A stretch of DNA of 64,000 nt from Ohtaekwangia kribbensis (GTDB lineage Bacteria; Bacteroidota; Bacteroidia; Cytophagales; Cyclobacteriaceae), in the NCBI RefSeq assembly GCF_042676245.1, contig NZ_JBHTKA010000007.1, positions 620,001-684,000 on the forward strand, read 5' to 3'. The stretch's first letter is position 1. Each line of letters opens with the position of its first letter. This document shows positions 1 to 9,235 of the stretch, one piece after another. The translations under genes and the position numbers were made by a program. The notes under the pieces are model-generated. The model was given only the letters and a program-made list of their open reading frames with translations, was not told the DNA's origin and made no database searches.

Positions 1-2
1 TA

Positions 3-608
3 TTTACTACAGCCAGTGAATTGAAATATTCCAACGAGATAAAAATAGTGTTGACTTCGGAGTTTAAAGAACCAAGCGAAGACTTCGTACGGTTCTTCAT
101 CAGTAAAGTATACGATGGCAAGGCTATGCCCAAAGTAGTATCACAGTTTACCGGTATAGTGAAGAAATCGGTTAACCAGTTGATCAGCGATATGATCAAC
201 GACCGATTGAAATCAGCTTTGGCAAAAGAAGCTGAATCAGAAAAAGCACGCGTGACAGAAGAAGCCGCAGCACGCCCGGAAGAAGATAAAGCCATTGAGA
301 CAACGGCACAGGAAATGGAAGGCTTTATGATTGTGAAGTCGATTATACGAAAGAAGATCGATGCCAATCGAATTGTTGCCCGCGATACCAAAACGTACTA
401 CGGCATTCTGCTGGATGACAACAATCGTAAACCGCTATGCAGACTCTGGTTTAACGGTACGAAAAAATACCTCGGCTTGTTTGATGAAACTAAAAACGAG
501 ACACGTCATGAGCTGCAAAAGCTGGATGATATCTTTAATTATACCGAGCAGCTTTTGAAGAGTGTTGATCTGTACGAAAAAGAAGAAAAAGTAGCAAACC
601 CTATATAG
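3..608 (+). CDS. C-terminal part of a COG4748-type restriction-endonuclease-like protein (partial)
   Basis: The reading frame is open to the left edge, so only the last ~200 codons are present; the first TTG (21) is probably not the start. The visible part matches my knowledge of a ~350-residue Bacteroidota family annotated as type I restriction enzyme R-like or COG4748. That family has an N-terminal HsdR_N-like nuclease domain (not in the window) and a conserved C-terminal half. Visible hallmarks are a VKKS stretch, an acidic/Ala-rich linker around codons 75-100, then YYGILLDDNNRKPLCRL and a closing KLDDIF segment. It is not followed by HsdM or HsdS genes, so it is probably not a classical type I system subunit; its biological role is not established. 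The stop overlaps the convergent cupin gene by 8 bases. Confidence 0.75.
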   Translation, partial: FTTASELKYSNEIKIVLTSEFKEPSEDFVRFFISKVYDGKAMPKVVSQFTGIVKKSVNQLISDMINDRLKSALAKEAESEKARVTEEAAARPEEDKAIETTAQEMEGFMIVKSIIRKKIDANRIVARDTKTYYGILLDDNNRKPLCRLWFNGTKKYLGLFDETKNETRHELQKLDDIFNYTEQLLKSVDLYEKEEKVANPI

Positions 609-915
609 CTACTTTCGGCCCGAAGAAAATTACCCAGGTAGAAAAGTCATCGGTAAAATTCTGAAAGCGGTGTACAACACCGGCCGGCACAAACAGAAAG
701 TCGCCCGCTTTGAAAGGTATAATTTCCTGCTCGTAGAGAAAGTCACCGGAGCCGGCTATAATGATATAAAGTTCATCCTGGTCGTGTGGATTCTGAAGAT
801 CAACACGATCAGGTTTATATACCTCGACAGACAGTGTATCACGTCTGAAAAATTCTGCAAAAAGTTTGTTTGAATTCTTTAATGAACGCAAGGCGTCTTC
901 GGGGGAGATCTTCAT
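601..915 (-). CDS. Small single-domain cupin protein
   Basis: A 104-residue protein consisting of one cupin_2 barrel. Cupin motif 1 is seen as H44-x-Q46-x-E48 followed by G55/G57, and motif 2 as G71-D-x4-P77-x-G79-x2-H82. H44, E48 and H82 are plausible metal ligands; Q46 stands where many cupins have a second His. There is no signal peptide, so it is cytoplasmic. Such small cupins include isomerases, dioxygenases and sugar-binding proteins; nothing here fixes the substrate. The gene stands alone, convergent with the restriction-like gene, and its last codons overlap that gene's stop. Confidence 0.85.
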   Translation of the reverse strand: MKISPEDALRSLKNSNKLFAEFFRRDTLSVEVYKPDRVDLQNPHDQDELYIIIAGSGDFLYEQEIIPFKAGDFLFVPAGVVHRFQNFTDDFSTWVIFFGPKVAI

Positions 916-1041
916 ATCCGGGATTGAGACATCAAGATATTATATGCAGTATAAAAATGCAAAATACCCTGCAATAGAATAGTTGATATAGCTTATCATA
1001 TTCTGCTCGGTCGTGAGATCAGGATATAGCAGGATGAGAAA

Positions 1042-2208
1042 TTACTCCGTTTTCTCAGCCGGAAGCGTAAAGAAAAATGTAGCCCCTTCGTTTACTTTGG
1101 CTTCGGCCCATACGCGTCCTCCGTGGCGGGCGACAATACGTTGTACAATGGCGAGTCCGACACCGGTGCCTTCGAAATCACTGGGTTTGTGCAGCCGCTG
1201 AAATACACCAAACAGCTTTTCGGCATACTCCATGTTGAAGCCGGCTCCGTTGTCTTTTACGTAGTATACTATATATCCATTGTCGCGATACGACCCGATT
1301 TCGATAGCCGGATTTTCTTTTTTAGCAGAATACTTATAGGCATTCGAGATGAGGTTAATCCATACCTGCGTGAGCAGCGCACGGTCTGCGTATGCCGGTA
1401 GTAGTTCGTTAACGGTAACTTTTGCGTGATAGTCACTGGCATCGGTAACATCGCTGATCACATCCTTCACCAGGTCCGCTATATTTATCGCTGACTTCTT
1501 GACTTCTTTTCGACCCATCTTGGAGAACTCCAGCAGGTCATCAATGAGCGAACCCATTTTGATAGCATTTTTGTGGATTACGCCCAGCATACGTTTCGCC
1601 TCATCATCCAGTGTATCGTTATAGCTTTCTTCCAGCATTTTTGAGAAGCCTACCAGCGCACGGACAGGCGCGCGAAGGTCGTGCGAAACAGAGTATGAAA
1701 ACGATTCGAGTTCTTTATTTACTTCTTCCAGTTGGAAAAGGTTCTTCTGCAGATCAGCGTTCAATTGTTTGATCTGCGCATCGGCTTTTTCAAGCGACTG
1801 ATTTTTTTCGATCAGTTCTTTTTTCTGCAATTGTATCTTTAGCAGAACCGATACCTTGGCCGTGGTAAGTTCCGGGTCGAGAGGTTTGGAGAGATAGTCA
1901 ACAGCACCTTCTTCAAAACCTTTCATCACCGATTGCCGCTCTTTCTTTTCGGCTGAGGCAAAGATGATGGGTATATCTTTTGTTTTTTTATTGAGCTTTA
2001 ATATCTGCGCTACCTCGAAGCCATCCATCTCCGGCATTTGTACATCGAGAATGATCAGGTCAATATCATTGTTCAGGGCAAGCTTCAGCGCATCATTTCC
2101 ATTGGTCGCATTCAGAAAAGTACGATCGGGTTTATCGAGTAACGTTTCCAGCGCATATATATTGGCTGGTTTGTCGTCAACGATCAATATAGTTACACGT
2201 TCCTGCAT
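1042..2208 (-). CDS. Response regulator-histidine kinase hybrid (REC-HisKA-HATPase)
   Basis: A 388-residue soluble protein with an N-terminal receiver domain (acidic pair D11/D12, phospho-acceptor D55, K108), a coiled coil at ~125-170, a HisKA dimerisation domain with H176 in an SHDLRAP motif, and an HATPase_c domain with N, G1 (DNGAG) and G2 (GTGVGLA) boxes. There is no transmembrane segment or sensory domain, so it probably takes its input by phosphotransfer to D55 from the hybrid kinase encoded upstream at 3040-6501. It is the last gene of a minus-strand three-gene unit, starting 2 bases after the CheR stop. The architecture is common in Bacteroidota signalling clusters. Its output is unknown because no DNA-binding regulator is encoded nearby. 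Confidence 0.92.
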   Translation of the reverse strand: MQERVTILIVDDKPANIYALETLLDKPDRTFLNATNGNDALKLALNNDIDLIILDVQMPEMDGFEVAQILKLNKKTKDIPIIFASAEKKERQSVMKGFEEGAVDYLSKPLDPELTTAKVSVLLKIQLQKKELIEKNQSLEKADAQIKQLNADLQKNLFQLEEVNKELESFSYSVSHDLRAPVRALVGFSKMLEESYNDTLDDEAKRMLGVIHKNAIKMGSLIDDLLEFSKMGRKEVKKSAINIADLVKDVISDVTDASDYHAKVTVNELLPAYADRALLTQVWINLISNAYKYSAKKENPAIEIGSYRDNGYIVYYVKDNGAGFNMEYAEKLFGVFQRLHKPSDFEGTGVGLAIVQRIVARHGGRVWAEAKVNEGATFFFTLPAEKTE

Positions 2209-2210
2209 AG

Positions 2211-3032
2211 CTACTTCATCTTCATGAATATCTTTTCTTTCTTGTCCGTTTCTTCAAAGCAATCTTTTTTATCAGCAAACAAAAGCGATTCTTTGTCACC
2301 GAGTCCTAAAAAGCCAAACGAGCATAAACTCTCATGAAAAAGATTGACAACCCGGTTCTGAAGGTCCTGGTTAAAATACATGAGAACATTTCTGCAAATG
2401 ATAAACTGAAACTCATTGAAGGATTTATCGGCTACCAGGTTGTGCGGAGAGAACACCACATTTTCACGCAGCGACTTATCAAACAAAACGGAATTATACT
2501 TTGCTATATAGTATTCGGAGAAAGCTCTTTTCCCTCCGGCTTCCATATAGTTGCTTGTATATAGTTTCATGCTGCCGAGCGGATATACTCCTTCGCGCGC
2601 AATCTTCAGCGACTTCTGGTTTATATCCGTGGCATAAATGATGGAACGATCCAGCAGGTTTTCTTCTTTCAGTAAAATCGCAATCGAGTATATTTCCTGC
2701 CCCGTAGCGCAGCCGGCTATCCAGATACGAAGCACCGGGTACGTGGCCAATCGTTTCACTACTCTTTCGCGTATACTTTTGTAAAAGGTCGGGTCTCGAA
2801 ACATTTCCGTTACGGTAACGGAAAGCTCCTGTACAAACTCTTCGAACAAGTGCTCGTCCTTCAACAGCATTTTTCCGAGCTTGTCGAGTGCATATATATC
2901 CCGGTTCTTCATGAAGTGCACGATTCTCCGCTTTACGGATAGTTCAGCATACTCTGTAAAATCGTACCCGTATATAAAGCGGATCGATTCCAGTAGTTCT
3001 TTGAATTCAATATCGTCAATCGTGATCGTCAT
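2211..3032 (-). CDS. CheR-type protein-glutamate methyltransferase
   Basis: A 273-residue CheR-family methyltransferase. The N-terminal helical CheR_N domain (about 1-65) is followed by a SAM-binding domain with AGCATGQE at 106-113 (the family's AGCxTGEE-type motif) and the characteristic CRNVLMYF segment near residue 215. Classical CheR methylates glutamates of chemoreceptors. Here there is no receptor, CheW, CheA or CheB in the visible neighbourhood; the gene lies between two histidine kinase genes with gaps of 7 and 2 bases. The methylation target is therefore more likely a kinase of this cluster than a chemoreceptor; that is inference from context. Confidence 0.9.
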   Translation of the reverse strand: MTITIDDIEFKELLESIRFIYGYDFTEYAELSVKRRIVHFMKNRDIYALDKLGKMLLKDEHLFEEFVQELSVTVTEMFRDPTFYKSIRERVVKRLATYPVLRIWIAGCATGQEIYSIAILLKEENLLDRSIIYATDINQKSLKIAREGVYPLGSMKLYTSNYMEAGGKRAFSEYYIAKYNSVLFDKSLRENVVFSPHNLVADKSFNEFQFIICRNVLMYFNQDLQNRVVNLFHESLCSFGFLGLGDKESLLFADKKDCFEETDKKEKIFMKMK

Positions 3033-3039
3033 GCATAAC

Positions 3040-6000
3040 TCAACGGTATAGCCATACGCGCATCAGCGAAAGCAGTTGTTCTAGGTTCACCGGTTTGGAT
3101 ATATAGTCTGACATGCCTACGGCGAAACATTTCTCTTTATCTTCCTTCATAGCCTTGGCTGTGAGTGCAATGATGGGCAGTGTCTTCAGCGACTCGATCT
3201 TGCGAATCTCCTGCGTGGCTTCATAGCCATCCATCTCCGGCATCATTACATCCATCAACACCAGGTCGATCGACTTGTCTTCTTTGACAACGTCAAGGGC
3301 AACTTTTCCATTCTCGGCCGTTACCACCTCCAGTCCTTCGCTCTCCAGTGCGTTGGTGAGCGAGTATATATTTCGCATATCATCATCTACCAGCAATACT
3401 TTTTTGTTTTGCAAGACTTCATCAGACTTGTGCAGATTGCGAATGATGCGTTGTTTCTCCTTCGGCAATTTGGATTCTACGCGGTGCAGGAATAAAATCG
3501 TTTCATCCAGCAGGCGTTCATGCGAGTCGGCAGTTTTTAGTACCACCGTATTGGCAAGTTTGCTCAGCTGGCTGCTCTCTTCTTTCTTCAGATCTCTGCC
3601 GGTATATACGATGATGGGAATCTGGTTGATGTTGCCGTCCGATTTTATTTTCTCAAGCAATTCAAAGCCCGTCATGTCGGGCAGGCCGAGATCAACAATG
3701 ATACAATCAAACGATCTTTCCTGAAGTATTTCAAACGCTTCTTCACCGCTATAGGCTGAAGAACATTTCACATCACTGTCAGCAATCAGTTCACGAATCG
3801 CACCGTTCTGTTGCTCGTTGTCTTCTACGATCAGCAACTTCTTGAGTTTTTTATTCGAGAAACGCTCGATCTTTTCAAAAGCGCCCTGCAAGTCCTGCGT
3901 AGATACAGGCTTCATAATATAGTCGAAGGCACCCAATTCAAGACCTTCTTTTTTCTGATCGTAAGCTGAAATGATTTGAACCGGTATATGGCGAAGATCG
4001 GGATTGCTCTTGAGCTGTTTGAGTATTTCAGTACCGTCCAGCCCCGGTAATTTCATGTCGAGTAATATAGCAACAGGTTTATAATGGCGCGCATAGCTGA
4101 TCGCGGCATTACCCTGTGTAGCGATAACACCTTTGTACCTCCGATCGTGTATGAAGTCGAGCAGTATCTTGCTGAACTTCTCATCGTCTTCAACGATCAG
4201 TATCACACGATCGCTTTCGATAATATCATTGCGATCATCGTGGGAAGGAGTAGAGGTCGGCACTTCGGCTGAGATGGGGAGGTGTTTATATTCTATTTTG
4301 AGAGGTTCCTTTTCCTTGATTTCAACTTTCTTATCTATAGAGGAACTATATGAACTATCGAAGTGGAGGGGTAGATATAGTGTAAATGTACTGCCTTGTC
4401 CTTCTTCACTTTCCAAATGTATTTCACCTCCGAGTGCATAGGCAAGTTCGCGACTGATGGACAGTCCCAATCCTGTACCGCCATATTTACGTTTGGTTGA
4501 CCCATCGGCTTGTTGAAATGCTTCAAAGATTATATCACGTTTAGCCTTGGGTATACCAATGCCCGTGTCGGAAACAGCAAAGGCAACCATGTTGGGTATA
4601 TTGTTTAGATCTTTCTTGCGGAAGGGTATAAATGCATCGGGCTTGTAAATCTTCAATTGCACCTGGCCGCCTTCGTAGGTAAATTTGAACGCATTGGACA
4701 ACAGGTTACGAATGATCTGCTCTACGCGTTGCCGGTCTGTTGTAAAAGCAGGAGGAAGTGAATCTTCTTCATAGTCGATTTTGAATGTAACAGACTTGTT
4801 GTGGGCAAGCTCTGTGAACATAGATGATATATGCGTAATGATATCATGAAACGGAACGTTCTCGATCTCCAGCTGCATTTTGCCAGCTTCGATTTTTGAA
4901 AGGTCCAGGATTTCGTTAATCAGGTTGAGCAGATCGGTACCGGAGTTATATATATTCTTCGAGTATTCAATTTCCTTATCGCCAAGCCGGTTGGTTTTAT
5001 TTTCCGATAGCAACTGTGCAAGGATCAGGATGCTATTGAGTGGTGTTCGCAGTTCGTGCGACATGTTTGCCAGAAACTCGGATTTGTACTTACTGGTAAC
5101 TTCAACTTCGCGCGCTTTTGTTTCCAGGCTAACTTTGGCGTCTTCCAGTTTTTCGTTTTGTTCTTCCAGCAGGTTTGATTTTTCTTCGAGCTCGGTATTG
5201 ATCTGCTGCAATTCCTGTTGCTGCATTTTTAATTCTGTTTCCGATCGGGACAGCAATTCTGTTTTTACATGAAGTTCTTCATTGGCCTGTCTCAATTCTT
5301 CCTGCTGCGCTTCGAGTTCCTCGGCCTGTGTTTGTGTTTCAGTCAGAAGCAATGCTGTTTTTTCGCGCGCCCGTGCCGATACCAAAGCAATCGCTATACT
5401 ATCAGACACCAGTTGCAGATATTGCTGCTGTATATCCGTGAAGTCATATATACTCCCCAGCTCGATCACACCGATTACTTCATTTTCAAAAATAAACGGA
5501 ACGACAATTATATTCTTCGGACGCAGTTGTCCAAATCCCGTTGCAACATTAAAATAGTGCTCCGGTATATCCCGCAACAGTATAGATCGCTTGTCGTTCG
5601 CGGCTTGTCCGGCAGCGCCTTGTCCAAAACGCAGCGACTCAATGGAAGTATTATTTTTATCAACTGAATAAGTAGCGATCGGGTAAAGGGTACGTTGCTC
5701 CGGGTCTGTAAGGTATATTACTCCGGCCTGTGCATTTAAATACGTTACCAGTTGGTTGATGGTGATCTCGGCCAGATCGTTCAGTGGTTTGTTTCCCTGT
5801 ATACTTCGAATAAGGTTTCGGTTTCCCTCCAGGTTCCAGTTTTTAATTTCGGCTTCTTTCTCGGCACGTTTCAACGCACGCAGGTTCGTGGTGATCAATA
5901 TGTATACCACCACCAGCGTAAATCCAATTACGAGGAGTAAGATAATGAAGAGAATGTTGAAATTGCGTGAATCGGTCTCGCTGGCAAGTTTACGCTGATC

Positions 6001-6501
6001 AAGTAATTTTTGCTCTACACCTTTTGCCTTGGCTACCATGTTTCTGATTTGTTGCAGTATTTGCCTGCTTTTACCAGTAGAGAACTCGGCTATAGCTTCA
6101 TCATAGTTGGTCTTTCGTAACCCGATAAATTGTTCCAGTTGTTGTATATGCCGGATTGTTAAACTATCTAACTTCCTGGCGTTGTTTTGTTGTCCCGGAT
6201 TGTCAACCGTTAGTTGAAGGATTTTGTTGGTGTGATCGGACAAACTGAGTTTCGAATTATAGAATGGCTGCAGAAAATCTTCTTTACCCATGATGACAAA
6301 ACCGCGAGCGGCATTTTCTGCATCGATGGAATATACCAGCACCTGCTCAAGTTCATAAAGAACCTCTTGCGTGTGGGTTACCCATTGATTCGTGATAACA
6401 AGTTTCTCGCTGTTGTTATACGAGATAACAACCACAAATAACAGCACAACCGAACAGATAGAAAATCCGAGGAGTATTTTTTTATCCAACGTTAACTTCA
6501 T
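3040..6501 (-). CDS. CHASE3-GAF hybrid sensor histidine kinase with three receiver domains
   Basis: A 1153-residue inner-membrane kinase. In order: TM1 (~9-28), periplasmic CHASE3-like helical domain (~35-175, with the ENAARGFVIMG hallmark), TM2 (~182-204), GAF domain (~225-375), long Gln/Glu-rich coiled coil (~375-470), HisKA with H482 (NMSHELRTP), HATPase_c (N603 region, DTGIGI 645-650, GTGLGL), then three receiver domains with predicted phospho-acceptors D815, D937 and D1084. REC1 and REC2 are less canonical in their surrounding motif than REC3 (VLMDVMMPEMDG). It heads the minus-strand unit with the CheR-like and REC-kinase genes. A signal would pass from periplasm to D1084 and then perhaps to the downstream receiver. 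No cognate transcription factor is visible. Confidence 0.93.
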   Translation of the reverse strand: MKLTLDKKILLGFSICSVVLLFVVVISYNNSEKLVITNQWVTHTQEVLYELEQVLVYSIDAENAARGFVIMGKEDFLQPFYNSKLSLSDHTNKILQLTVDNPGQQNNARKLDSLTIRHIQQLEQFIGLRKTNYDEAIAEFSTGKSRQILQQIRNMVAKAKGVEQKLLDQRKLASETDSRNFNILFIILLLVIGFTLVVVYILITTNLRALKRAEKEAEIKNWNLEGNRNLIRSIQGNKPLNDLAEITINQLVTYLNAQAGVIYLTDPEQRTLYPIATYSVDKNNTSIESLRFGQGAAGQAANDKRSILLRDIPEHYFNVATGFGQLRPKNIIVVPFIFENEVIGVIELGSIYDFTDIQQQYLQLVSDSIAIALVSARAREKTALLLTETQTQAEELEAQQEELRQANEELHVKTELLSRSETELKMQQQELQQINTELEEKSNLLEEQNEKLEDAKVSLETKAREVEVTSKYKSEFLANMSHELRTPLNSILILAQLLSENKTNRLGDKEIEYSKNIYNSGTDLLNLINEILDLSKIEAGKMQLEIENVPFHDIITHISSMFTELAHNKSVTFKIDYEEDSLPPAFTTDRQRVEQIIRNLLSNAFKFTYEGGQVQLKIYKPDAFIPFRKKDLNNIPNMVAFAVSDTGIGIPKAKRDIIFEAFQQADGSTKRKYGGTGLGLSISRELAYALGGEIHLESEEGQGSTFTLYLPLHFDSSYSSSIDKKVEIKEKEPLKIEYKHLPISAEVPTSTPSHDDRNDIIESDRVILIVEDDEKFSKILLDFIHDRRYKGVIATQGNAAISYARHYKPVAILLDMKLPGLDGTEILKQLKSNPDLRHIPVQIISAYDQKKEGLELGAFDYIMKPVSTQDLQGAFEKIERFSNKKLKKLLIVEDNEQQNGAIRELIADSDVKCSSAYSGEEAFEILQERSFDCIIVDLGLPDMTGFELLEKIKSDGNINQIPIIVYTGRDLKKEESSQLSKLANTVVLKTADSHERLLDETILFLHRVESKLPKEKQRIIRNLHKSDEVLQNKKVLLVDDDMRNIYSLTNALESEGLEVVTAENGKVALDVVKEDKSIDLVLMDVMMPEMDGYEATQEIRKIESLKTLPIIALTAKAMKEDKEKCFAVGMSDYISKPVNLEQLLSLMRVWLYR

Positions 6502-7171
6502 AGTATACGAGAATCGGTTAATAAAAAATCAATCCAACAGGCACACCGATCGGGCAGTGCCATACGGGCGATCCAGGTAATCGACCCGATACTTTTTAAT
6601 AAATCATGCAAAAATCCCTAACCCTTGACTGCGGGCTATTCTCAACGACCTTCTATAAATATAAATGAAAGCTCCTAATCTTCAAAAAATAAAATACATC
6701 AATACACAAAGAATCATCATGTTGTTTATGCATGGATTTCTTATGCCGGGGCACATACACTATAACGATGAGGCTACACGCATTTGCAAATACTCGTTGT
6801 GAGACATTGGACAATTGGAAATTGTACTTTTTGCACACTGATGGTAGTATACATAGTAACTCTCATCTGTGTTGAAATGACATTTTAATATCCCGTAAAA
6901 GGAAGGATGAAAACCACCTTGATAGAAAATAGCGGTACGCGCGGATATGCTGCAATTCATAGGAAAAAATGCTCTATAGTAGCTTATTTAAGCTGCTATC
7001 ACCGAAGAAAAGCACGCGTTCACCTCATTTTACCCGCGGGCGCAAAGAAAAGCACTTACATAATCGTTATAGATATAATAAACCCACGGGCATAGGCATT
7101 AGCTTGGACAAACGAGGGAGATGCGTGCCGCCCAAGTCTGGTTGTAACGATAACCTAATTTATATACCGCT
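6502..7171. other. 670-base gene-free region
   Basis: This stretch separates the minus-strand kinase unit from the plus-strand dioxygenase gene and must carry divergent promoters. The short open frames in it (about 60-66 codons on both strands) have no recognisable domain, start context or composition and are judged spurious. The only clear structure is a small inverted repeat at 6811-6825 (ACAATT, 3-base spacer, AATTGT). No RNA gene, terminator or repeat-family member was recognised. Confidence 0.5.
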
Positions 7172-7855
7172 ATGGAACGCAAACAATTTTTGAAACGTCT
7201 GGGTATGGGAAGTCTCATCGTACCCTTGTTGCAGGCTTGCAGCAGCGATGATGATGATGCAACATCAGGCGCATGCAGCACAACGCCTTCTGAGACTGCG
7301 GGACCTTTCCCGACGAAAAATCCTTCATCCCTGGAGATGGTAGATATACGTTCTGACCGGACGGGATTGCCGCTCACGGTGAAGATTACGATCCAGAATA
7401 AAAATAACAATTGCGCTGTGCTGGCAGATGCTATTGTAGATATATGGCATTGCGATAAAGATGGTTATTACTCCGAGTATGGCGGCACGTCCATGCAGAC
7501 GGTTGATTTTACTTCGGTGCACTTCCTGCGCGGAAGACAGGTTACTGACAGCAATGGACTTGTTGGATTTACCTCTATATTTCCCGGCTGGTATTCATCG
7601 CGTGCGCCCCATATACATGTGCATATTTACAACGCCAGCGGAGTGTCATTACTGGTTACGCAGATCGCTTTTCCAAGTGAAGTAACGGACGCAGTATATA
7701 CTACGGCTACACAATATTATACCAAAGGCAAGCAGGATACATACAATTCATCCGACAACATTTTTGCTGATTCGGTTGCGAGCGAGCTGGCTACGTTAAC
7801 CGGTAATACAACGGATGGCTATGAGCTTACCCATACCATTGTGGTAAATGCCTGA
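7172..7855 (+). CDS. Intradiol ring-cleavage dioxygenase-like lipoprotein
   Basis: A 227-residue exported protein: a twin-basic-like start (ERKQFLKR) and a lipobox ending at C23 (LQAC), then the intradiol dioxygenase fold. Hallmarks of the protocatechuate 3,4-dioxygenase beta-subunit-like family are present: TPSETAGPFP (38-47), IWHCDKDGYYSEY with Y100, GWY with Y141, and HIH with H147 and H149. These four side chains (2 Tyr, 2 His) are the expected Fe(III) ligands, so the site looks intact. Being a lipoprotein, it is unlikely to serve cytoplasmic beta-ketoadipate catabolism; extracytoplasmic homologues act on plant phenolics or have unknown substrates. It stands alone upstream of an unrelated pair. 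Confidence 0.9.
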   Translation: MERKQFLKRLGMGSLIVPLLQACSSDDDDATSGACSTTPSETAGPFPTKNPSSLEMVDIRSDRTGLPLTVKITIQNKNNNCAVLADAIVDIWHCDKDGYYSEYGGTSMQTVDFTSVHFLRGRQVTDSNGLVGFTSIFPGWYSSRAPHIHVHIYNASGVSLLVTQIAFPSEVTDAVYTTATQYYTKGKQDTYNSSDNIFADSVASELATLTGNTTDGYELTHTIVVNA

Positions 7856-7891
7856 TCAATGTATATAATGTAGTATATTCAGAATATAATT

Positions 7892-8461
7892 ATGGCAAAA
7901 GGTCTCATACGGCTGTGTTACGCCAAGGTAATAGATGCTTCGGCATCGGGTACGTGGGAGAAGTATGTATTTGATGATACATACCGTGAGTTTTTTATGC
8001 AGGCGCAATACTATAATCAGCAGCAGAAGTTTTCAAGCTTTCGCGAGATTCTTGAGAACGATCCGAAGGCTGACCGGTTGCATGCCCTGGTGAGTACGGC
8101 AGCTATAGGCTACCTGCGCCAGTTGAACGAACGTATACCGGATGTTACCAATGTTTCAGGCAAGGTGTTTATTCCGTTCAAAAATTTCAGATTTGAAATT
8201 ATGCAGTCGCATGTGAAGGATAAATACCAGCATAAGATTGCCATTCACTTTTATAGCGAGGTATTAACGTGGATTGATACGGTGCAGAATATGTTTCTGC
8301 TGGCTATTGGTGATCAGCGCGATGCCTTACGTAACGGGCAGATGATCGATACGGAGATGGTTGCCTGGCGCCCGAACCTGGGCATCAGTGCATTTCAACT
8401 GGCTGCGGCGGTACAGACTATAGATGCACACGTGCAGGAGGGAAGTGATCTTAAACTATAG
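7892..8461 (+). CDS. Uncharacterised protein in tandem with a pirin-like cupin
   Basis: A 189-residue protein with no signal peptide, membrane segment or motif I recognise. It is probably cytoplasmic, mixed helix/strand, with a Gln/Tyr-rich stretch around 39-46. The stop is 4 bases before the ATG of the pirin-like gene, so the two are almost certainly co-transcribed. The function is not known; the tight coupling suggests a role beside the pirin-like protein. Codon use resembles the neighbours. Confidence 0.75.
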   Translation: MAKGLIRLCYAKVIDASASGTWEKYVFDDTYREFFMQAQYYNQQQKFSSFREILENDPKADRLHALVSTAAIGYLRQLNERIPDVTNVSGKVFIPFKNFRFEIMQSHVKDKYQHKIAIHFYSEVLTWIDTVQNMFLLAIGDQRDALRNGQMIDTEMVAWRPNLGISAFQLAAAVQTIDAHVQEGSDLKL

Positions 8462-8465
8462 CCTT

Positions 8466-9170
8466 ATGCTGTCGAAAACAAAAGCGATGATATACCTGGC
8501 CGACCAGCGCGGGTGTTCACAGGAAGACTGGTTCCGGAGTTTCCATATTTTCAATGCCGGTAAATATTTTCATGAAAGCAGAAGGCCGTTCGGCAACCTG
8601 AAGGCATTCAATGATACAACGCTGAAAAGTGAACATACGCTGGTGCGATATGCCAGGGAAGACACGGTAATTATGCTGTTGCCGATGGTAGGTGCACTGA
8701 ATGTTCGCATTGACGCTGGTGAATATATACTTGCCGATGTAGGGGAGGCATTTACCGCGGCAGTTCCGAAAGACTCGGTAGTAGAGATCGCCAATCCGTA
8801 CGAAGATGAACTCATCAATTTCCTGGAGATATGGTATACAGTGCCTTCCGGAAATATAGCGGCTTCCGGTAAAGTTCTGTTTGATCTGGACAATCGCAAA
8901 GATATACTTGTTCCACTGGCATTGGATGCTCAACTCAGTTCAGGTGCATCGCCCTGTATCGGCAAATTTAACGGCAGGGGAGAAGGTATATTTACTCCGG
9001 CCGACAGCAACAGTGGTGTTTTTGTTTTTGTACTGGAAGGTGCTTTTGAAGTCGCCAACCGGTTGCTACATGCACGCGATGGCCTGGCGCTGTGGGAAGT
9101 GGAAGAAGTGGATTTCGAAGCGCTGTCTAATAACGCGATTATTCTGTTTGTAGAGGTAAAACTCACCTGA
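8466..9170 (+). CDS. Pirin-like bicupin family protein
   Basis: A 234-residue protein of the Bacteroidota branch annotated as pirin-like or quercetinase C-terminal cupin domain. The opening MLSKTKAMIYLADQRG and the following WFRS/HxFNxGxYF region are typical; an N-terminal cupin is followed by a second barrel with GEGIF and a VFVLEGAFEV strand. I chose the ATG at 8466 rather than an upstream in-frame ATG at 8424 because it matches the family's start and sits 4 bases after the preceding stop. The usual pirin metal ligands are not obvious, so enzymatic activity is uncertain. A bidirectional terminator follows. Confidence 0.85.
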   Translation: MLSKTKAMIYLADQRGCSQEDWFRSFHIFNAGKYFHESRRPFGNLKAFNDTTLKSEHTLVRYAREDTVIMLLPMVGALNVRIDAGEYILADVGEAFTAAVPKDSVVEIANPYEDELINFLEIWYTVPSGNIAASGKVLFDLDNRKDILVPLALDAQLSSGASPCIGKFNGRGEGIFTPADSNSGVFVFVLEGAFEVANRLLHARDGLALWEVEEVDFEALSNNAIILFVEVKLT

Positions 9171-9176
9171 AGTATA

Positions 9177-9220
9177 AAAGGCATCCCGCAGTATATATAG
9201 CAGGATGCCTTTAGTTTTTT
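9177..9220. terminator. Bidirectional intrinsic terminator
   Basis: Perfect 10-bp stem (AAAGGCATCC at 9177-9186 with GGATGCCTTT at 9203-9212), a 16-base loop containing TATATATA, and a T run at 9215-9220. It lies between convergent genes: it ends the pirin-like gene on the plus strand, and the A-rich left flank supplies a U tract for the SDR gene on the minus strand. Confidence 0.9.
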
Positions 9221-9235
9221 AAGTATTGATGATGT

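Noticed and set aside
1..608. A complete restriction-modification system at the left edge
   Set aside because: Only the C-terminal part of one gene is in the window; no methyltransferase or specificity gene follows.
6811..6825. Small palindrome ACAATT-GGA-AATTGT as an operator
   Set aside because: Six-base A/T-rich arms are expected by chance in a 670-base gap, and no second copy was seen.
6907..7193. Short overlapping frames in the 670-base gap
   Set aside because: No domain, no usual start context, both strands open by chance; compositional look of non-coding DNA.
8424..8465. Upstream start for the pirin-like gene
   Set aside because: It overlaps the preceding gene; the family begins at the MLSKTKA start.
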